Origin: Candidatus Limnocylindria bacterium
GTDB lineage: Bacteria; Chloroflexota; Limnocylindria; QHBO01
Assembly: GCA_030146365.1 (NCBI GenBank)
Contig: JASLBU010000226.1
Coordinates: 1 to 7,192, forward strand
Direction: 5' to 3'
Length of the DNA stretch: 7,192 nucleotides
A program made the position numbers and the translations under genes. The notes beneath the pieces are model-generated. The model was given only the letters and a program-made list of their open reading frames with translations, did no database searches and was not told where the DNA came from. Of the stretch, positions 6,772 through 7,192 are shown piece by piece. Each line of letters starts with the position of its first letter. Positions within the stretch are counted from its first letter, which is position 1.

Positions 6772-6955
6772 ACTTTCGAACAGATTTGTTGGGGCCGGGT
6801 CGCCGAGGCTAGTCGCCGCGACCACGTCAGTCAAGATGGAGCGCCCTCCCGCTCGGCGGCCACCCGCTCGACGCAGGAGAAATGGGCGCAGGCTGGGCGC
6901 AAGGTCGCCCGAGTGTTCATGCCTGCTTGAGTGCGAAATCCCCCAGGGCCGGGAC
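6772..6955. other. Non-coding right arm of the island (livK upstream region)
   Basis: No gene is seen. The part nearest livK must contain or adjoin its promoter; a TTCGAA palindrome is at 6775-6780. Farther right, TGGGCGCA occurs twice in the same direction (6883-6890 and 6894-6901), close to the att repeat, which could be an accessory integrase-binding pair. Small open frames here are low-complexity shadows. Confidence 0.4.
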
Positions 6956-7004
6956 TTCGTAAGGGGTGAGCGACGGGACTCGAACCCGCGACCGCCTGGA
7001 CCAC
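6956..7004 (-). repeat. Island-end direct repeat, copy 2: inside intact tRNA-His (att site)
   Basis: These 49 bases are identical to 553-601. They run from anticodon base G34 of tRNA-His (7004) to 9 nt past the 3' end of the gene. The repeat ending exactly in the anticodon suggests crossover in or near the anticodon loop, one of the known attachment positions for tyrosine integrases that use tRNA genes. This copy keeps the tRNA whole, so insertion was harmless to tRNA function. Confidence 0.93.
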
Positions 7005-7038
7005 AACCAGGAGCTCTACCAGCTGAGCTACGCCCACC
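6965..7038 (-). tRNA. tRNA-His (anticodon GTG)
   Basis: A full cloverleaf folds on the minus strand: acceptor GTGGGCG with CGCTCAC, D stem GCTC/GAGC, anticodon stem CCTGG/CCAGG around loop TTGTGGT, T stem GCGGG/CCCGT (one G-T pair) around loop TTCGAGT. The anticodon is GTG at 7004-7002. The base before the acceptor stem is G (7038) and the discriminator is C (6965), the G-1:C73 pair that identifies tRNA-His to its synthetase. CCA is not encoded. The 3' half is duplicated at 553-601 as the mark of island insertion. Histidine identity is secure. Confidence 0.97.
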
Positions 7039-7099
7039 AGGCTGCGGGCCAATCTAGCACCGGGTGGGTCCTCAACATCGTCCCTCGGCCGCTCGCGAG

Positions 7100-7192
7100 C
7101 TAGGGCGCCATCCGGTCCATCTGCATGTGGGGCATGCCGTTGTCATCTGGAATCGTGAGCGCCGGAACCGCGGAAGGCGAGGCGAGCACGAG
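7100..7192 (-). CDS. Probable C-terminal end of an unidentified protein (5' part outside window)
   Basis: On the minus strand one frame stays open from the window edge to TAG at 7102-7100, giving 30 residues: LVLASPSAVPALTIPD followed by DNGMPHMQMDRMAP. The hydrophobic-then-polar composition resembles a true protein end, and it lies on the same strand as tRNA-His, about 60 bp upstream of it. The other two minus frames read less naturally, and a plus-strand GTG frame beginning at 7155 is too short to judge. I do not recognise the family. If real, it is host DNA outside the island. Confidence 0.4.
   Translation of the reverse strand, partial: LVLASPSAVPALTIPDDNGMPHMQMDRMAP

Larger units (their letters stand above)
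553..7004. mobile_element. Integrated element (genomic island) in tRNA-His carrying a liv-type ABC importer operon
   Basis: The element is bounded by a 49-bp perfect direct repeat derived from the 3' half of tRNA-His (553-601 and 6956-7004; repeat offset 6403 bp). The intact tRNA-His is at the right junction and the orphan 3' half at the left. A degraded tyrosine integrase lies immediately inside the left repeat, where an integrase is commonly found. The remaining recognisable content is one four-gene transporter operon. No conjugation, replication, capsid or resistance genes are seen, so it is either a small integrative element or the shrunken remains of a larger one. The boundaries are read directly from sequence; mobility in the past is inferred from the repeat, tRNA and integrase together. 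A simple tRNA fragment duplication is the alternative, but the integrase makes it less likely. Confidence 0.85.

Noticed and set aside
6831..7057. Small open frames across tRNA-His on both strands, and similar ones near 385-690 and 221-601
   Set aside because: Their shared peptides (such as SNPRPPGP and VAGSSPVAHPLR) are translations of the tRNA-His repeat, a frequent source of false hypothetical proteins.
1..7192. CRISPR array, toxin-antitoxin pair, defence system or riboswitch
   Set aside because: No regular repeat-spacer pattern, no paired small toxin/antitoxin genes and no defence-family motif seen; the livK leader is too short and unstructured for a recognisable riboswitch.

Overview
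The window is high-GC DNA whose real genes have a strong G/C preference at third codon positions. The encoded families (HSDL2-like SDR, LivK-H-MG-F transporter, integrase style) suggest an actinobacterium, perhaps of the Thermoleophilia/Solirubrobacterales type. That placement is an inference; no marker gene is present. Every confident gene lies on the minus strand, so transcription runs from right to left.

Layout, left to right: (1) 1-533, the 5' part of an SDR oxidoreductase gene that runs off the left edge. (2) 553-601, a 49-bp perfect copy of the 3' half of tRNA-His, without its 5' half. (3) 687-1625, a broken tyrosine integrase gene with shifted frames and no catalytic C-terminus. (4) 1626-1875, mostly unassigned DNA with one possible 41-aa plus-strand ORF. 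(5) 1876-6727, a compact four-gene operon for a branched-chain-amino-acid-type (HAAT) ABC importer, transcribed livK, livH, livMG (a permease-ATPase fusion), livF. (6) 6728-6955, the livK leader and promoter region with a 20-nt LacI-type palindrome, then non-coding DNA. (7) 6965-7038, an intact tRNA-His(GTG). (8) 7100-7192, the probable 3' end of another minus-strand gene.

The main result is how these parts fit together. The 49-bp repeat at 553-601 and 6956-7004 runs from the anticodon of tRNA-His to 9 nt past its 3' end, and the integrase remnant lies just inside the truncated copy. This is the signature of an integrative element in tRNA-His: the intact tRNA gene is at one junction, the displaced 3' half at the other, and the copies are 6403 bp apart. 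The only recognisable intact cargo is the complete importer operon. The integrase has lost the HxxR and tyrosine parts of its active site, so the element can probably no longer move itself, while the transporter genes remain open and look functional. Before insertion, tRNA-His would have stood about 20 bp upstream of the SDR ribosome-binding site on the same strand, so insertion separated the SDR gene from its original upstream DNA.

The importer would work as follows. LivK, a lipoprotein, captures a small ligand outside the membrane. LivH and the N-terminal half of LivMG form the channel. The C-terminal half of LivMG and LivF form the ATPase pair. The substrate cannot be read from sequence alone.
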